From: CAIXSC01 sp046349915
Lineage (GTDB): Bacteria; Planctomycetota; Planctomycetia; Pirellulales; Pirellulaceae
Assembly (NCBI GenBank): GCA_046349915.1
Contig: JAXMBL010000004.1
Location: 124,001 to 188,000 of the forward strand
DNA length: 64,000 nucleotides
Direction: 5' to 3'
The notes below the pieces were generated by a model. That model ran no database searches. It worked only from the letters and a program-made list of their open reading frames with translations, and had not been told where the DNA came from. A program made the position numbers and the translations under genes. Every line of letters starts with the position of its first letter. Positions within the stretch are counted from its first letter, which is position 1. Positions 51,070 through 61,073 of the stretch are shown one piece after another.

Positions 51070-52131
51070 ATGGAGACCGTGCGTTTTGGAGTGATCGGCT
51101 ACGGAAACTGTGGATCGGCGCACGCTCATGCGATCAGCCGAACGCCAGGTTCCCAACTCATCGCGGTCGCGACGCCGTCGCTCGACCGGCAGAATTCCGC
51201 CCGCGCGGCCTTTCCTGACTGCTCGATCCACACGGACTACCGCGAGCTGCTCGACCACGACGACATCGATGTCGTCTGCGTCGCCGTCCCGAACTCGTTG
51301 CATTTCGCCATCGGCACCAATGTGTTGCGAGCAGGTAAACACTTGCTACTCGAAAAGCCTCTGGCCCTGCATGCCGCGGACGCCGACCGACTGTTGGCGC
51401 TCGCCAGAAACCAACGCAAGATTCTAGCGGTGGGGCACCAATATCGAGTGTCGCCGTTGTGGCGATCGGTGCGGCGACTCATTGAAGACGGAGTGATCGG
51501 TCGGCCCTTGGTCGCCCATTTGGATCTCGTCCGCGCTCCCTATCGGCTCGGTTCCGAAGGCTGGCGGTACGATCCAGAACGCGTGGGGAGCTGGTTGTTC
51601 GAGGACTTATTGCACCTGTTCGATCTCACTCGCTGGTATCTCGGCGATCGCGGCGAAGTGCTGACCGTTCATGCCGTGGGAAATACTCGCGACCCCGAGC
51701 ATCCGGAACTGCAGGATCACTTCAGCACTATCATTCAGTTTTCCGAAGGGGTCTTTGCCGTAGTGTCCCAAACCCTTTCGGCATTTGGTCACCATGTTGA
51801 CGTGCAAGTCGCTGGCACTCGCGGGACGCTTTGGGCCTCCTCGAACTGCTTGGACCCACGCGACTCTCAGCCCGAATGGCGTCTGTGTTACGGCTTGGGC
51901 GCCGACTTGCATCACGTGCCTGTCGAAAGATCGAGCGGGGACGCGGGCGAGTATGGCGAGGAGATCGCGAGCATTGCGGAGTGCGTCCGCTCCAACTCGG
52001 CGCCTCCCTGCGGCGGCGAGGATGGTCGGTGGTCAACGCTGCTCGGACTGGCCGCGCGCGAGTCCGCGACGACAGGCGCGGCCATCATGTTGGCGGAGTT
52101 CGTTGGCCGCTCTGAAACTTCGGAACCTTGA
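51070..52131 (+). CDS. Gfo/Idh/MocA family oxidoreductase
   Basis: 353 residues. The N-terminal Rossmann domain begins VRFGVIGYGNCGSAHAHAIS with a GxGxxG-like turn, then VVCVAVPNSLHFAIG and the family's HLLLEKPLALHAADADRLL, where EKP holds the active-site Lys. The C-terminal beta-sheet domain carries DLLHLFDLTRWYLGD with an Asp/His of the catalytic type. It should be an NAD(P)-dependent dehydrogenase of a sugar or inositol derivative; the substrate is unclear. A HAD phosphatase gene starts 16 bp later, so the pair may act on the same sugar phosphate, and is likely cotranscribed. Confidence 0.9.
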   Translation: METVRFGVIGYGNCGSAHAHAISRTPGSQLIAVATPSLDRQNSARAAFPDCSIHTDYRELLDHDDIDVVCVAVPNSLHFAIGTNVLRAGKHLLLEKPLALHAADADRLLALARNQRKILAVGHQYRVSPLWRSVRRLIEDGVIGRPLVAHLDLVRAPYRLGSEGWRYDPERVGSWLFEDLLHLFDLTRWYLGDRGEVLTVHAVGNTRDPEHPELQDHFSTIIQFSEGVFAVVSQTLSAFGHHVDVQVAGTRGTLWASSNCLDPRDSQPEWRLCYGLGADLHHVPVERSSGDAGEYGEEIASIAECVRSNSAPPCGGEDGRWSTLLGLAARESATTGAAIMLAEFVGRSETSEP

Positions 52132-52146
52132 AAGTACGTACTGCGA

Positions 52147-52812
52147 ATGAATGCACCTTACTCGGCTGTCGTGTTCGACCTCGACGGCACACTGCTCGAC
52201 TCGCTTGCCGACATCGCCATCACCGTGAATCTTGTCTTGGCCGAGAACGGCTTTCCTGAACATGAGATTCCCAAGTATCGCTACTTTGTGGGCGATGGCG
52301 TCGTAACGTTGTTCGAGCGAGTTTTGCCGGTGGAGGTGGATCGCGGCGAGTGGGTGCCGCGCTGCGTCGCGCGCTTTAACGAGGTGTACGATCATCACTG
52401 GTATGTGAACACTCGCCCCTACGAAGGCATTGCCGAATTGATTGCGGAATTGCGTCGGAGGTCGCTCCCTTTGGCGGTTCTCTCGAACAAACCGCATGCT
52501 TTTACCGTGAAATGCGTGGAGCGGTTCTTTGCCGCCGACGACTTTGCCGTCGTGCTGGGACAGCGAGAAGGGGTGCCGAAAAAGCCTGATCCGGCGGGCG
52601 CTGTCGATGTGGCCAGCCGTTTAGGGCTGTCCCCCGAGCAGTGCGTTTACGTCGGAGATTCCCTGGTGGACATGCAAACCGCCGTGCGAGCTCGAATGTA
52701 CCCGGTTGGAGTGCTGTGGGGGTTTCGCGAGCGAGACGAATTGGTGGCCCACGGCGCCGCCTGCATCCTCTCCCACCCCAGCGAATTGTGGCAACTCGAA
52801 TTCTCGACTTGA
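52147..52812 (+). CDS. HAD-family phosphatase, phosphoglycolate-phosphatase-like
   Basis: 221 residues. HAD motifs in order are VFDLDGTLLDSL (nucleophile Asp), PLAVLSNKPHAF (motif II) and VYVGDSLVDMQTAVRARM (motif IV), with the helical cap between I and II. The arrangement and KPDPAGAVDVASRLG before motif IV resemble Gph, which removes phosphate from 2-phosphoglycolate, but other sugar phosphates are equally possible. It follows the oxidoreductase and ends the operon. A gap of 124 bp separates it from the next secreted protein. Confidence 0.88.
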   Translation: MNAPYSAVVFDLDGTLLDSLADIAITVNLVLAENGFPEHEIPKYRYFVGDGVVTLFERVLPVEVDRGEWVPRCVARFNEVYDHHWYVNTRPYEGIAELIAELRRRSLPLAVLSNKPHAFTVKCVERFFAADDFAVVLGQREGVPKKPDPAGAVDVASRLGLSPEQCVYVGDSLVDMQTAVRARMYPVGVLWGFRERDELVAHGAACILSHPSELWQLEFST

Positions 52813-52936
52813 ACCACAACTGGGAAACTGACTTGAAATGGGACCTTGTCCGCGGTGATGATAGAGGACTCGACGGCCTCGTCGAACTTGCGTCCTCTCC
52901 CTACCGCCCGTTTCCCTCCGACTGACTCGACCGCCG

Positions 52937-55621
52937 ATGCGCCGCTCCGCTTATTCGATCTGTATCGCGACGGTCGTCGCGTGGGCCCTATGTTGTGGCT
53001 GGGGAGCTTCGTTGAGCCGCGCGGCGGCGCCCTCGGTTCGTTCACTCCAAGTGCGAGGGCTGAGAATCGGGGCAGCCACGACGCTGGCCTTCGAGGGGAC
53101 CGATTTGGCGGCGAACCCGCGAGTGGTGATGGCGATCCCCATCGCGAATCAGGTGGTTAAGCCCAACAGCAGCCTCAGTCGAGTTGAGATTGAGGTGACG
53201 CTCGGCGATCAGATTTCGCCTGGGTTGTATCCTTTGCATCTCGCCACCGACGCCGGTGTGTCGGAACGGATGATTGTGGCGGTCGATCGCCTGCCTCAAT
53301 TGCCGTTCAGCGCGCAGGTCGAATCGCTGCCGGTCGCCTTACATGGAACTTTGGCGAGCGGCACGCAGAAGGTGACGTTTCCCGGTCGAGCGGGCGAGTC
53401 GGTGACCTGCGAGGTTGAATCGCGACGCTGGGGTGGAAAACTTCGACCCGTGCTTCATCTCTACGACGCGAACGGTCAACATCTGGCATGGTCGCTCCCT
53501 TCGCCGCTGTTGCGCGGGGATGCTCGTGTCACCGCGGTGCTCCCTACCGACGGACTGTACACCGTCACTCTCAACGACCTGCAATACAACGCACCGGCGC
53601 CGAACCATTTTCGGCTACGCATCGGACGTTGGCGTTACGCGGATCTCGCATTTCCCGCCTATGCACGCCGCGGAAGCACCACTAACTTGCGGTTGATGGG
53701 CGGCTCGAAGTCCTCAGTCACTTTTCCGCTCGCTATTCCGGCTAGCGAGATAGCGATCCCCGCGTTGCCTCTTGATGCTGGGGCGAGTGAAGAACCTTGG
53801 AGTGGCCCACTACCCGCGGTGCGCGTCAGTGACACATTGGAATGGATCGAAGAGATCGCCACCGCCGACGCGACTCCGCGCGACGTCCCCGCACTGCCTC
53901 TCGCGGTCAACGGTTGGTTTTCAGTCGCGGGCGAAGTCGATCAATATCGCATGAAGGTGAGGCCCGAGTCGAAACTACGACTCGAAGTCTTCGCCGAGCG
54001 ACTTGGCGCGGAACTTGACACTCAACTGGAACTGCGTCGCGAGAACGGCCAGGTGCTGGCGACCAATGATGATGTAGCGGGCACGATCGACGCGGCTCTC
54101 GATTACGTGGTTCCCAAGGATGTGGAATCGATCGTTGTCGCCATCAAGGATTCGCTAGGCAACAGTGGTGATCGAGCCATCTATCGGCTGGCGGTTGTCG
54201 AGTCCTCGCCACCACCACCACTACCGACAACAACAGCAGCAACGAACCCCACATCGCCGCCGACAACGACTGCTGCCTCAACGGCCACGCCGGACTTTCA
54301 ATTGAGCGCCGAATTGCCTCGCTACAACGTGCCGCTTGGTCGGCGGCAAGTCATGCGACTGCGAGTGGATCGCCGGGACTACAGCGGACCGATTCGAATC
54401 GAGATACCAGGGCTTCCTCCCGGCACGACGATCGAGGGAGCAGAGACGCCCATGGACGCGATGGGTAAGTTGGTGACGATTACGGCCGCCGGCGAAACAC
54501 CGGCGGCCAGCGTGACGAGCGTCCGTGGAGTAGCGGCGGGCGTTGCGAAGTCTGACGGCGCCACGATCGATATCGTTCGACCTGCGATCGTTGAAGGCGA
54601 CGCTGATTTGCTCCACCAGCCATGGCTCGCTCAGCAAATTGCCATCGCTCAATCAATTCGCGAAGGAAACGACTTTGATGTCGATTGGCAACCGCCCACG
54701 GACGCCAAGTTGGTGCTCGGCGGCAAATTGCAGATCTCCGTCAAATGCGTGCGGCCGCCTGGGTTTGATGGACCTGTAAGATTGACTTTGCTAACGAGTC
54801 AGAATCCACCTCAGGCCAATGGCAAGGATGATCCCAACCGCACGCTTCGCAGCGAATCGGCGCAGCCTGTCGAGATTCCCGCGGATGCGAAAGCCACGGC
54901 AGCCTGGGATGCGAAAGTCGCCGCCGAGAAAGTAGTGGCTGACGCTCGATCGCTGGTTGAGAAAGCCATGAAGAGTATCGCTGATGCTCAAGGCGCCGGG
55001 GGACCGGCGCTCGAAGCGGCGACCAAGGCGAAGGCCGAAGCCGATGCGAAACTCGCGGAAGCTCAAACAAAACTCCAAGCGGCTCTCGACGCGGCCACGG
55101 CAGCCTCGGCGGCTGCGAAGAACGATGTCGCCTATACGCTGTTAACGCCCGCGGACTTGGTTGGGGCCGGCGTCGAGTTAGCCCTTCGCGCGGAATTGCT
55201 GAGTCGTGATAAGCAACGAGTATTGATGACGGTGGCCACTCCGGTGCGCGAGCTACCGGTGTTGAATCCACTCCGAGTGGTCTACACCGGTCCCGAGAAA
55301 ATCACCGTCTCGCTCGATAGCAAGACAGGAGCCTCCTTCAAGATTGTGGGAAAACTCGAGCGACTCGAAGGCATCGCAGGCGATGCAACGGTATCACTCG
55401 TAGGTTTGCCAAATGGAGTCACGGCGCCGAAGGCAGTGGTCAAGGCGGATAAGCCGGAGTTTGAATTGGAAGTAAAGCTGCCTCCCAACACTTCCGCGGG
55501 ACCGCTGGCGGGAGTTCGCTTGTTTGCGACGGCGAAGATGACGCCGCAATCCCCGTTGGATGTGAGAAGCAGCGAGACGCCAGTCGCTATCGAGATCGCG
55601 ATGGCAGTCGGCCAACCCTGA
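52937..55621 (+). CDS. Large exported PPC-like domain protein with an Ala-rich coiled coil
   Basis: 894 residues with a signal peptide (ICIATVVAWALCCGWGASLS). It has several beta-sandwich units: an IPT/TIG-like first domain (LRIGAATTLAFEGTDLAANP), then two PPC-like units (FPGRAGESVTCEVESRRWGG; AGEVDQYRMKVRPESKLRLE). A Pro/Thr-rich linker (PPPPLPTTTAATNPTSPPTT) follows. Around 650-720 an Ala/Lys/Glu heptad stretch (KATKAKAEADAKLAEAQTKL-like) predicts a coiled coil. The C-terminal half ends in an Ig-like domain. It matches the exported planctomycete proteins that precede DUF1549/DUF1553 genes. The next gene follows after 83 bp and may be cotranscribed. Confidence 0.78.
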   Translation: MRRSAYSICIATVVAWALCCGWGASLSRAAAPSVRSLQVRGLRIGAATTLAFEGTDLAANPRVVMAIPIANQVVKPNSSLSRVEIEVTLGDQISPGLYPLHLATDAGVSERMIVAVDRLPQLPFSAQVESLPVALHGTLASGTQKVTFPGRAGESVTCEVESRRWGGKLRPVLHLYDANGQHLAWSLPSPLLRGDARVTAVLPTDGLYTVTLNDLQYNAPAPNHFRLRIGRWRYADLAFPAYARRGSTTNLRLMGGSKSSVTFPLAIPASEIAIPALPLDAGASEEPWSGPLPAVRVSDTLEWIEEIATADATPRDVPALPLAVNGWFSVAGEVDQYRMKVRPESKLRLEVFAERLGAELDTQLELRRENGQVLATNDDVAGTIDAALDYVVPKDVESIVVAIKDSLGNSGDRAIYRLAVVESSPPPPLPTTTAATNPTSPPTTTAASTATPDFQLSAELPRYNVPLGRRQVMRLRVDRRDYSGPIRIEIPGLPPGTTIEGAETPMDAMGKLVTITAAGETPAASVTSVRGVAAGVAKSDGATIDIVRPAIVEGDADLLHQPWLAQQIAIAQSIREGNDFDVDWQPPTDAKLVLGGKLQISVKCVRPPGFDGPVRLTLLTSQNPPQANGKDDPNRTLRSESAQPVEIPADAKATAAWDAKVAAEKVVADARSLVEKAMKSIADAQGAGGPALEAATKAKAEADAKLAEAQTKLQAALDAATAASAAAKNDVAYTLLTPADLVGAGVELALRAELLSRDKQRVLMTVATPVRELPVLNPLRVVYTGPEKITVSLDSKTGASFKIVGKLERLEGIAGDATVSLVGLPNGVTAPKAVVKADKPEFELEVKLPPNTSAGPLAGVRLFATAKMTPQSPLDVRSSETPVAIEIAMAVGQP

Positions 55622-55704
55622 CGGTAAGACCGAGAGACCGCAACGCATAGTCGAGGAGTCGCCAAGTGATCCGTGAAGTGGTAAAGCTCAAGGAGGTGGG
55701 TCCA

Positions 55705-58251
55705 GTGTCTCCCCATTGCGTTGATCGACGTGGTCTATCGAGCGGGTCATTCAAACGCTCTCTCGAAGCGACTCGGGTCCTTCTCGGCTTGCTGTTCTGG
55801 TCGACTGGGACATGGGTTTTCGCGCAGTCGCCTGCAACGCCATCAGAGGCGAACAAATCGCCGTCTCCCGTGGCGATCGCCGGATCGATCACCGTGCATC
55901 CAACCGAAGTGTCGCTGTCACATCCAAGGCAGCCACGCTCGCTGATCGTCACCGCGATGGGCGTCGACGGGCGCATGATCGATCTCACGTCTCAGGCAAC
56001 CTATGCCAGCACGAATCCATCGGTCGCGCAGGTTACATCCTTGGGTTGGGTTGAGCCCCAAGGGAACGGCGAAACCGAGTTGACTGTCACGGCGGCGGGA
56101 CAAGCGACCAAGGTGCGAGTGGTCGTGCAACTTCCTGATAAAACGCCTTTGTGGAGTTTTCGACACGATGTCATGCCTGCCTTATCGAAAGGTGGGTGCA
56201 ACATGGGCGCGTGCCATGGCTATTCGCTAGGAAAGAACGGTTTCAAGCTCTCGCTTCGCGGCGCGGATGCCAATGCTGATTTTCAGTCGATCTCGGATGA
56301 GTTTCTGGAGCGGAGAATCAATCGGCACAACCCGCCCGCCAGTCTGCTGATCACGAAACCCCTGGGCGATGTGCCTCATAAGGGAGGAGTGCGATTTGAT
56401 CGCGGGGGTTTGCTGCATGAGGTCATGCTGGGGTGGATTGCGGATGGCGCGCCGGACGATCCAGCGGGCGTCGCGGAAGTCGAGTCGATTCGGATTTTTC
56501 CTCCATCGATCGTCAGCGCGGCGGGCGCTCAACACCAGATGCAATTGATCGCTCGCTATTCCAACGGCATGGAGCGCGACGTAACTCGCCTGGCAATTTT
56601 CACGGCGAACACCGAGCGTGTGGCGAGCGTGGATGACGAAGGGCTAGTGACGGTGCGAGATTTGGGCGAGACGGCGGTGGTTGCACGCTTCGAGCGGATT
56701 TTTGCAACTGCCAACTTGATTGTTCTCGACCAGAAACCTGGCTTCATTCCCACGCTTGTCCCCGAAACGAATCTTGTCGACCGACATGTGGTCGCCAAAC
56801 TGAACTCGCTGCGAGTGAAGCCGTCGGCGGTAGCGGGCGATGCGCGCTTCCTCCGTCGAGTTTATTTGGATCTGATTGGGATACAGCCAAAACCCGAAGA
56901 GCTCGCCGCATTCCAGGCCGATTCGTCACCCGACAAACGCGACAAGGTGGTCGAGGCGTTGCTGCGTCGGCCCGAGTTCGTGGATCGATGGTCGTTGAAA
57001 TGGGGAGACCTGCTGCAGAATTCTCGCGCCAATTTGAACGAGCCCGCCGTCTACTCGTTCCGCGAGTGGATTCGAACCGCGGTGGCGACCAACATGCCGC
57101 TCGATGAATTCGCTCGTCGTGTGCTCACGGGCAGGGGCGGCGTACCCGATGATCCCACGACTGCGTTTTTGGCGGTCAGTAAGGACGCGGATGAAACGAT
57201 CCAACGGGCGACCCAGGTTTTTTGCGGCGTCCGGATGCTGTGCGCGAAGTGCCATCCACACCCGTTCGAGAACTGGACGCAGGTGGACTACTACGGCCTG
57301 CACAGTTTCTTCAATCAGACCTCTTTGAAGAACGATCCACGCTTGGTGGGAGTGCAGAATGCGAAGATGGTGGTTGTCAATCTGAATGCGGGATTCTCGA
57401 CGAATCCCCGTACCGGCAAGCCTCAACCGCCTCGATACCTGGGTGGAAAGGAACCCGAGTTGAAACCGGGAACCGACCGTCGAACCGACTACGCTCAATG
57501 GCTGACTTCGCCCGACAATCCGTTCTTCGCTCGAGGGATGGTCAATCGCGTCTGGAGCTATTTCTTTCATCGAGGCATCATTGACCCAGTCGATGACTTG
57601 CGAACGACCAATCCCCCAATCAACCCTGAGTTGCTCGACGCGCTCACTCGCGATTTCATCGAGCACAAGTTCGACGTTCGACGACTGATGCAAGTGATCA
57701 CGACGTCGCAGACTTACCAGCGAGACAGCGTTCCCAACGAAACGAACTTGCATGACGATGCCAATTTCTCGCGGTTCTTACCGCGACGACTACCGGCGGA
57801 GTCGTTGATGGATTCGTTGGTGCAGGCGACCGGCGTGCCCGAGAGCTTTGGCGGTGCTCCGCCGGGTTTCACGGCTTCTCAATTGCCCGATGCCGATGTT
57901 CAGAGCGATTTTCTGAACTTGTTCGGCAAGCCGCAACGAATGGAGGCGTGCGAGTGCGAAAGAGATGACGGGTCGAATATGTTGCAAGCGCTCCACTTCA
58001 TCAACAGCGCGACGATCTTGAACCGGCTTCAGAATCCCAATGGGCGAGTGGGACAGTTGGTGCGACAGAAACTAGACGACAAGGCGATCGTCGAGCAGTT
58101 GTATGCCTGGACGCTGGTGCGGTCGCCTGAGCCCAAGGAGCTTGAGACGGCCCTGGCCTTCTTGCAATCGCGTGCCGACCAGCGAGAGCAGGCATTGCAA
58201 GATCTGCACTGGGTGTTACTGAACAGTCGCGACTTTTTGCTGGTGCATTGA
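55705..58251 (+). CDS. Secreted Ig-like/DUF1549/DUF1553 cytochrome-type protein
   Basis: 848 residues. I place the start at the GTG at 55705 because AAGGAGGTG lies just upstream at ideal spacing; an in-frame GTG at 55666 has no such site. The signal peptide is ATRVLLGLLFWSTGTWVFAQ. A BIG2-type Ig domain follows, then a domain with the heme-like GGCNMGACHGYSLGKNGF, then DUF1549 (DRHVVAKLNSLRVKPSAVAG and CAKCHPHPFENWTQ), and DUF1553 (YAQWLTSPDNPFFARGMVNR; LMQVITTSQTYQRD). The domain order is that of the common planctomycete family, often linked with DUF1501 genes, which are absent here. Role is unknown, possibly polysaccharide or sulfated-sugar related. Confidence 0.87.
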   Translation: MSPHCVDRRGLSSGSFKRSLEATRVLLGLLFWSTGTWVFAQSPATPSEANKSPSPVAIAGSITVHPTEVSLSHPRQPRSLIVTAMGVDGRMIDLTSQATYASTNPSVAQVTSLGWVEPQGNGETELTVTAAGQATKVRVVVQLPDKTPLWSFRHDVMPALSKGGCNMGACHGYSLGKNGFKLSLRGADANADFQSISDEFLERRINRHNPPASLLITKPLGDVPHKGGVRFDRGGLLHEVMLGWIADGAPDDPAGVAEVESIRIFPPSIVSAAGAQHQMQLIARYSNGMERDVTRLAIFTANTERVASVDDEGLVTVRDLGETAVVARFERIFATANLIVLDQKPGFIPTLVPETNLVDRHVVAKLNSLRVKPSAVAGDARFLRRVYLDLIGIQPKPEELAAFQADSSPDKRDKVVEALLRRPEFVDRWSLKWGDLLQNSRANLNEPAVYSFREWIRTAVATNMPLDEFARRVLTGRGGVPDDPTTAFLAVSKDADETIQRATQVFCGVRMLCAKCHPHPFENWTQVDYYGLHSFFNQTSLKNDPRLVGVQNAKMVVVNLNAGFSTNPRTGKPQPPRYLGGKEPELKPGTDRRTDYAQWLTSPDNPFFARGMVNRVWSYFFHRGIIDPVDDLRTTNPPINPELLDALTRDFIEHKFDVRRLMQVITTSQTYQRDSVPNETNLHDDANFSRFLPRRLPAESLMDSLVQATGVPESFGGAPPGFTASQLPDADVQSDFLNLFGKPQRMEACECERDDGSNMLQALHFINSATILNRLQNPNGRVGQLVRQKLDDKAIVEQLYAWTLVRSPEPKELETALAFLQSRADQREQALQDLHWVLLNSRDFLLVH

Positions 58252-58295
58252 CGCGTGGTCAAGCTTGCCTTCGTTTTGAACCAGGATGAATCTTC

Positions 58296-59762
58296 GTGAC
58301 TATCCGTGCAGGACTTGCCATGTTTCGTTCCCTTCCATCGCGAACCTCGATGCGTTCAACGCCACTGATTGCGACAGTCGTTGGTATTGCGTTCTTGATT
58401 CAGGGAATGGCGGGAGAATTGCGACGATCGAGCGCGGAAGAGGTGAAGAAGCCGAATGAGTCGCAGGAGTCGGTCAGTTTTCGCGGGCAGGTGTGGCCCA
58501 TCCTGAAGCGACATTGCTGGGGATGTCACTCGGGCGCCGATCCGCAAGGCGGTCTCAAGATGGACTCGGTGGCCGATATGCTGAAAGGCGGCGAACAGGG
58601 GCCCTTGTATGTGGCAGGCAAGCCCGAAGAGAGTCGATTGATTAAGGTGATTTCGGGCGCGAATCCCGAGATGCCTCAGATGCAGCCGCCGCTGTCCGCC
58701 GCGAAGATCGAGCTACTGAGTCGCTGGATCGCCGCTGGCGCTCGGGATGATTCGACCAGTGTGCCTTTGGCGCCGTCGGCGTTAACGCCCGTCGAGTACA
58801 AGTATCCGCCCGCGGTAACCAGTGTGACGTTGAGCGCCGATGGCAAGCGAGGCGCGGCGGCTTGTCGCAGCGAAGTTGTGTTGTTTGAGGTGGAAGGGGG
58901 CGGAGTTGCGAAACGCATTGCGACCGAGTGCGATTTGTTGACGCACGTCGAGTTCAGTCCTGCGGGCGATACGCTGGCGATCGTCGGCGGCTCGCCGGCT
59001 CGATTCGGCGAAGTCAAATTCATCCGCGTCGCGGATGCGTCGGTCGTCTCCACGCGACGCTTAGGGCATGACACGCTGTTTCGTGGGAACTTCTCGCCGG
59101 ACGGAAAATCGCTGGCAATCGGCGGCGCCGACGGCGCCGTTTATCTGATTCCCGTGGAACAAGCCGCGGAGGTTCGCAAGTTCGATCTTCACACCGACTG
59201 GGTTATGGACGTCGCCTTTGCGCCGGATGGCAAGACCCTAGTGTCGGGCGGACGTGATAAAGCCACCAAAATCAGCTCGGCGGAAACGGGCCTGCTACTG
59301 AGAGCGGTCGACGCTTCGCCTGACATCATCTCAGGGGTCGCGACCGATGGTTTGTTTGCCGTCTCTTCAGGACGGTCGCGAACCTTGATTGGCTACGAGT
59401 ACAAGATCGCACTTTCGGGCGTTGAAGTAACCGGTGCGGGCAATGGTGCTCAACCCATAACCAAGCGAGACCAGTACACGAAACCATTCGAGTCTCAGCC
59501 CGGTGAAGTACTCGATATGGCGGCCAGCGGCGACCGAAAGGTTGTGGCAGTGGCTGGATTGTTCAATGAGGCGCGAGTGTATCGAATCGCGGATCGTCAG
59601 CGGATCGTTGCGATTCCGAACGTACCGGCGCCCATCTACAGCGTGGCGCTCGACGCAACCGCATCCCGCCTCGCGCTCGGCGCGAAATCTGGCCGAGTGA
59701 TGGTGTACGAATTGCCGACGGGCAAAGTTGTCGCCGAGCTCTTACCCCTGACGCCGAAGTAG
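58296..59762 (+). CDS. Secreted PSD1-type cytochrome c with WD40 propeller
   Basis: 488 residues. The GTG at 58296 and ATG at 58320 are both possible starts; a signal peptide (LIATVVGIAFLIQGMAGELR) follows either. Residues of about 70-150 are a cytochrome-like PSCyt1 domain (PF07635) with HCWGCHSGADPQGGLKMD, the CxxCH heme site, and GGEQGPLYVAGKPEESRLIK. Residues of about 170 to the end form a WD40-type propeller with VTSVTLSADGKRGAAACR, LGHDTLFRGNFSPDGKSLAI and VMDVAFAPDGKTLVSGGRDK. It is 45 bp after the DUF1549/DUF1553 gene and likely in the same operon. It may donate or take electrons in the same process. Confidence 0.85.
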   Translation: MTIRAGLAMFRSLPSRTSMRSTPLIATVVGIAFLIQGMAGELRRSSAEEVKKPNESQESVSFRGQVWPILKRHCWGCHSGADPQGGLKMDSVADMLKGGEQGPLYVAGKPEESRLIKVISGANPEMPQMQPPLSAAKIELLSRWIAAGARDDSTSVPLAPSALTPVEYKYPPAVTSVTLSADGKRGAAACRSEVVLFEVEGGGVAKRIATECDLLTHVEFSPAGDTLAIVGGSPARFGEVKFIRVADASVVSTRRLGHDTLFRGNFSPDGKSLAIGGADGAVYLIPVEQAAEVRKFDLHTDWVMDVAFAPDGKTLVSGGRDKATKISSAETGLLLRAVDASPDIISGVATDGLFAVSSGRSRTLIGYEYKIALSGVEVTGAGNGAQPITKRDQYTKPFESQPGEVLDMAASGDRKVVAVAGLFNEARVYRIADRQRIVAIPNVPAPIYSVALDATASRLALGAKSGRVMVYELPTGKVVAELLPLTPK

Positions 59763-59856
59763 TTCGCTCGTCATTGCGATGCCGCCAAGTTCAGTAAGTT
59801 TGTGGCAGTCAGACACGGAAGTCATTCGACCACGGATGGCACGAATGACACGCGGA

Positions 59857-60960
59857 TCACGTAGCAAACCCCGGCTTCGACTCAGCAGGCACTATCGGAG
59901 CGGCTGGTAGTGCAGCAGGTGGAGATGCGGCAGCGGGTGGCGCTGCAACTGATGGTGCGGCAACTGGAGGCAATGTCAATGTCGGCATTGGGGCTGGAGG
60001 CATAACAGCCGGATATGCGGCGGCTGGAAGTTTGGCGGCTGGCGGCGACGCAGGATGCCAAGGGGCCGACTTGGGATCAGACATAGGCTGAGGCAAGTTT
60101 GGGCTGGCAGGCAATGCCGGAGGATGGACATAGGGGTGAGACGGCGTGGTGTTGCTGGTTGGCGGCAAGATTGCGGGGGCTGTTCCGGGATGGTAGGAAG
60201 AAGATGGGACGGTTGGCGGACCGTAGGACGGGGGCGATGGTAAACTGTAATTGCCATAGGGTGAGTTGTTGACTGGCGTTGGATAGGGAAGCCCCGCAAC
60301 ATCCACCGACGCGACCGTCTGCGGTTGCTGGTTAGCAACGCTGAACGACAGGATTGTGGGAAGTCCCACGATCAGACAGAGAAGCCCGCCGAGCAGCATG
60401 GGCATCATGCCGGTGCATAAACCTGTCGCAGCCCAGCCAGAACCTTCAAGTTGTTGGCGATGTTTTGAGACGACTACCGCTCCCGCAATGCCGAGTGCAA
60501 CGGCGGCGAATCCACCGAGTGCGACCAAAAACACTTGGCCAAGCAAGACGATTGCGGCCGCCATTTCGCCCCCCGAGTCTTCTATCATTTCGCTATACAG
60601 CGAGATCACCACGTAAAGCACCGGGGTGGCGACTAGCATGACCAGCGAAACGATGCCGCTGATCCCCGAGATAAACGCCAGCTTGGACCGGCGACGAGGC
60701 TGTGCGGGAGTGATGGTGCGATCCAGCGTGGAAGATGGATTCACGTCCGCTGGCGGAACGACGCTAGGAGTTCGCGCGGCATCGACCCGGTATTCGGGAT
60801 CGTTGGCGGCAAGTTCACGAATGCGTCGTTCCAGGTCAGCAACGATTGCCAGCCGCTCAGGCCTCGGCACCAGGCCAATCAGCATTTGATCAATGCCATC
60901 GAGTCGGCGGTGAATGGCCTCGTTGGAAACAGCCACGTTGGTCGTACTGGACTCGGACAT
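59857..60960 (-). CDS. Membrane protein with long proline-rich tail
   Basis: 367 residues from an ATG with AAAGGAA seven bases upstream. Residues 1-95 are hydrophilic with a helical segment (LDGIDQMLIGLVPRPERLAI). Three or four membrane helices lie at about 95-210 (GISGIVSLVMLVATPVLYVV, AAAIVLLGQVFLVALGGFAA, LGGLLCLIVGLPTILSF). The C-terminal 150 residues are Pro/Ala/Ser-rich low complexity (PPAAASPPAALPAAPIVPAE). The middle part resembles DUF4190-type membrane proteins. No enzymatic motif is seen. It is a single-gene unit on the minus strand. The tail may reach through the envelope or be a flexible tether. Confidence 0.7.
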   Translation of the reverse strand: MSESSTTNVAVSNEAIHRRLDGIDQMLIGLVPRPERLAIVADLERRIRELAANDPEYRVDAARTPSVVPPADVNPSSTLDRTITPAQPRRRSKLAFISGISGIVSLVMLVATPVLYVVISLYSEMIEDSGGEMAAAIVLLGQVFLVALGGFAAVALGIAGAVVVSKHRQQLEGSGWAATGLCTGMMPMLLGGLLCLIVGLPTILSFSVANQQPQTVASVDVAGLPYPTPVNNSPYGNYSLPSPPSYGPPTVPSSSYHPGTAPAILPPTSNTTPSHPYVHPPALPASPNLPQPMSDPKSAPWHPASPPAAKLPAAAYPAVMPPAPMPTLTLPPVAAPSVAAPPAAASPPAALPAAPIVPAESKPGFAT

Positions 60961-61073
60961 GCGGCGATTCCTTTCGCTCGTGAACCTGATTGCGGTCCCT
61001 GTTGCTTTCGGTCTGTAAGAGCAACTTAACCCAGGAACGGTCTACGTAGGAATACGAGTTTCTTGCCAAAATT

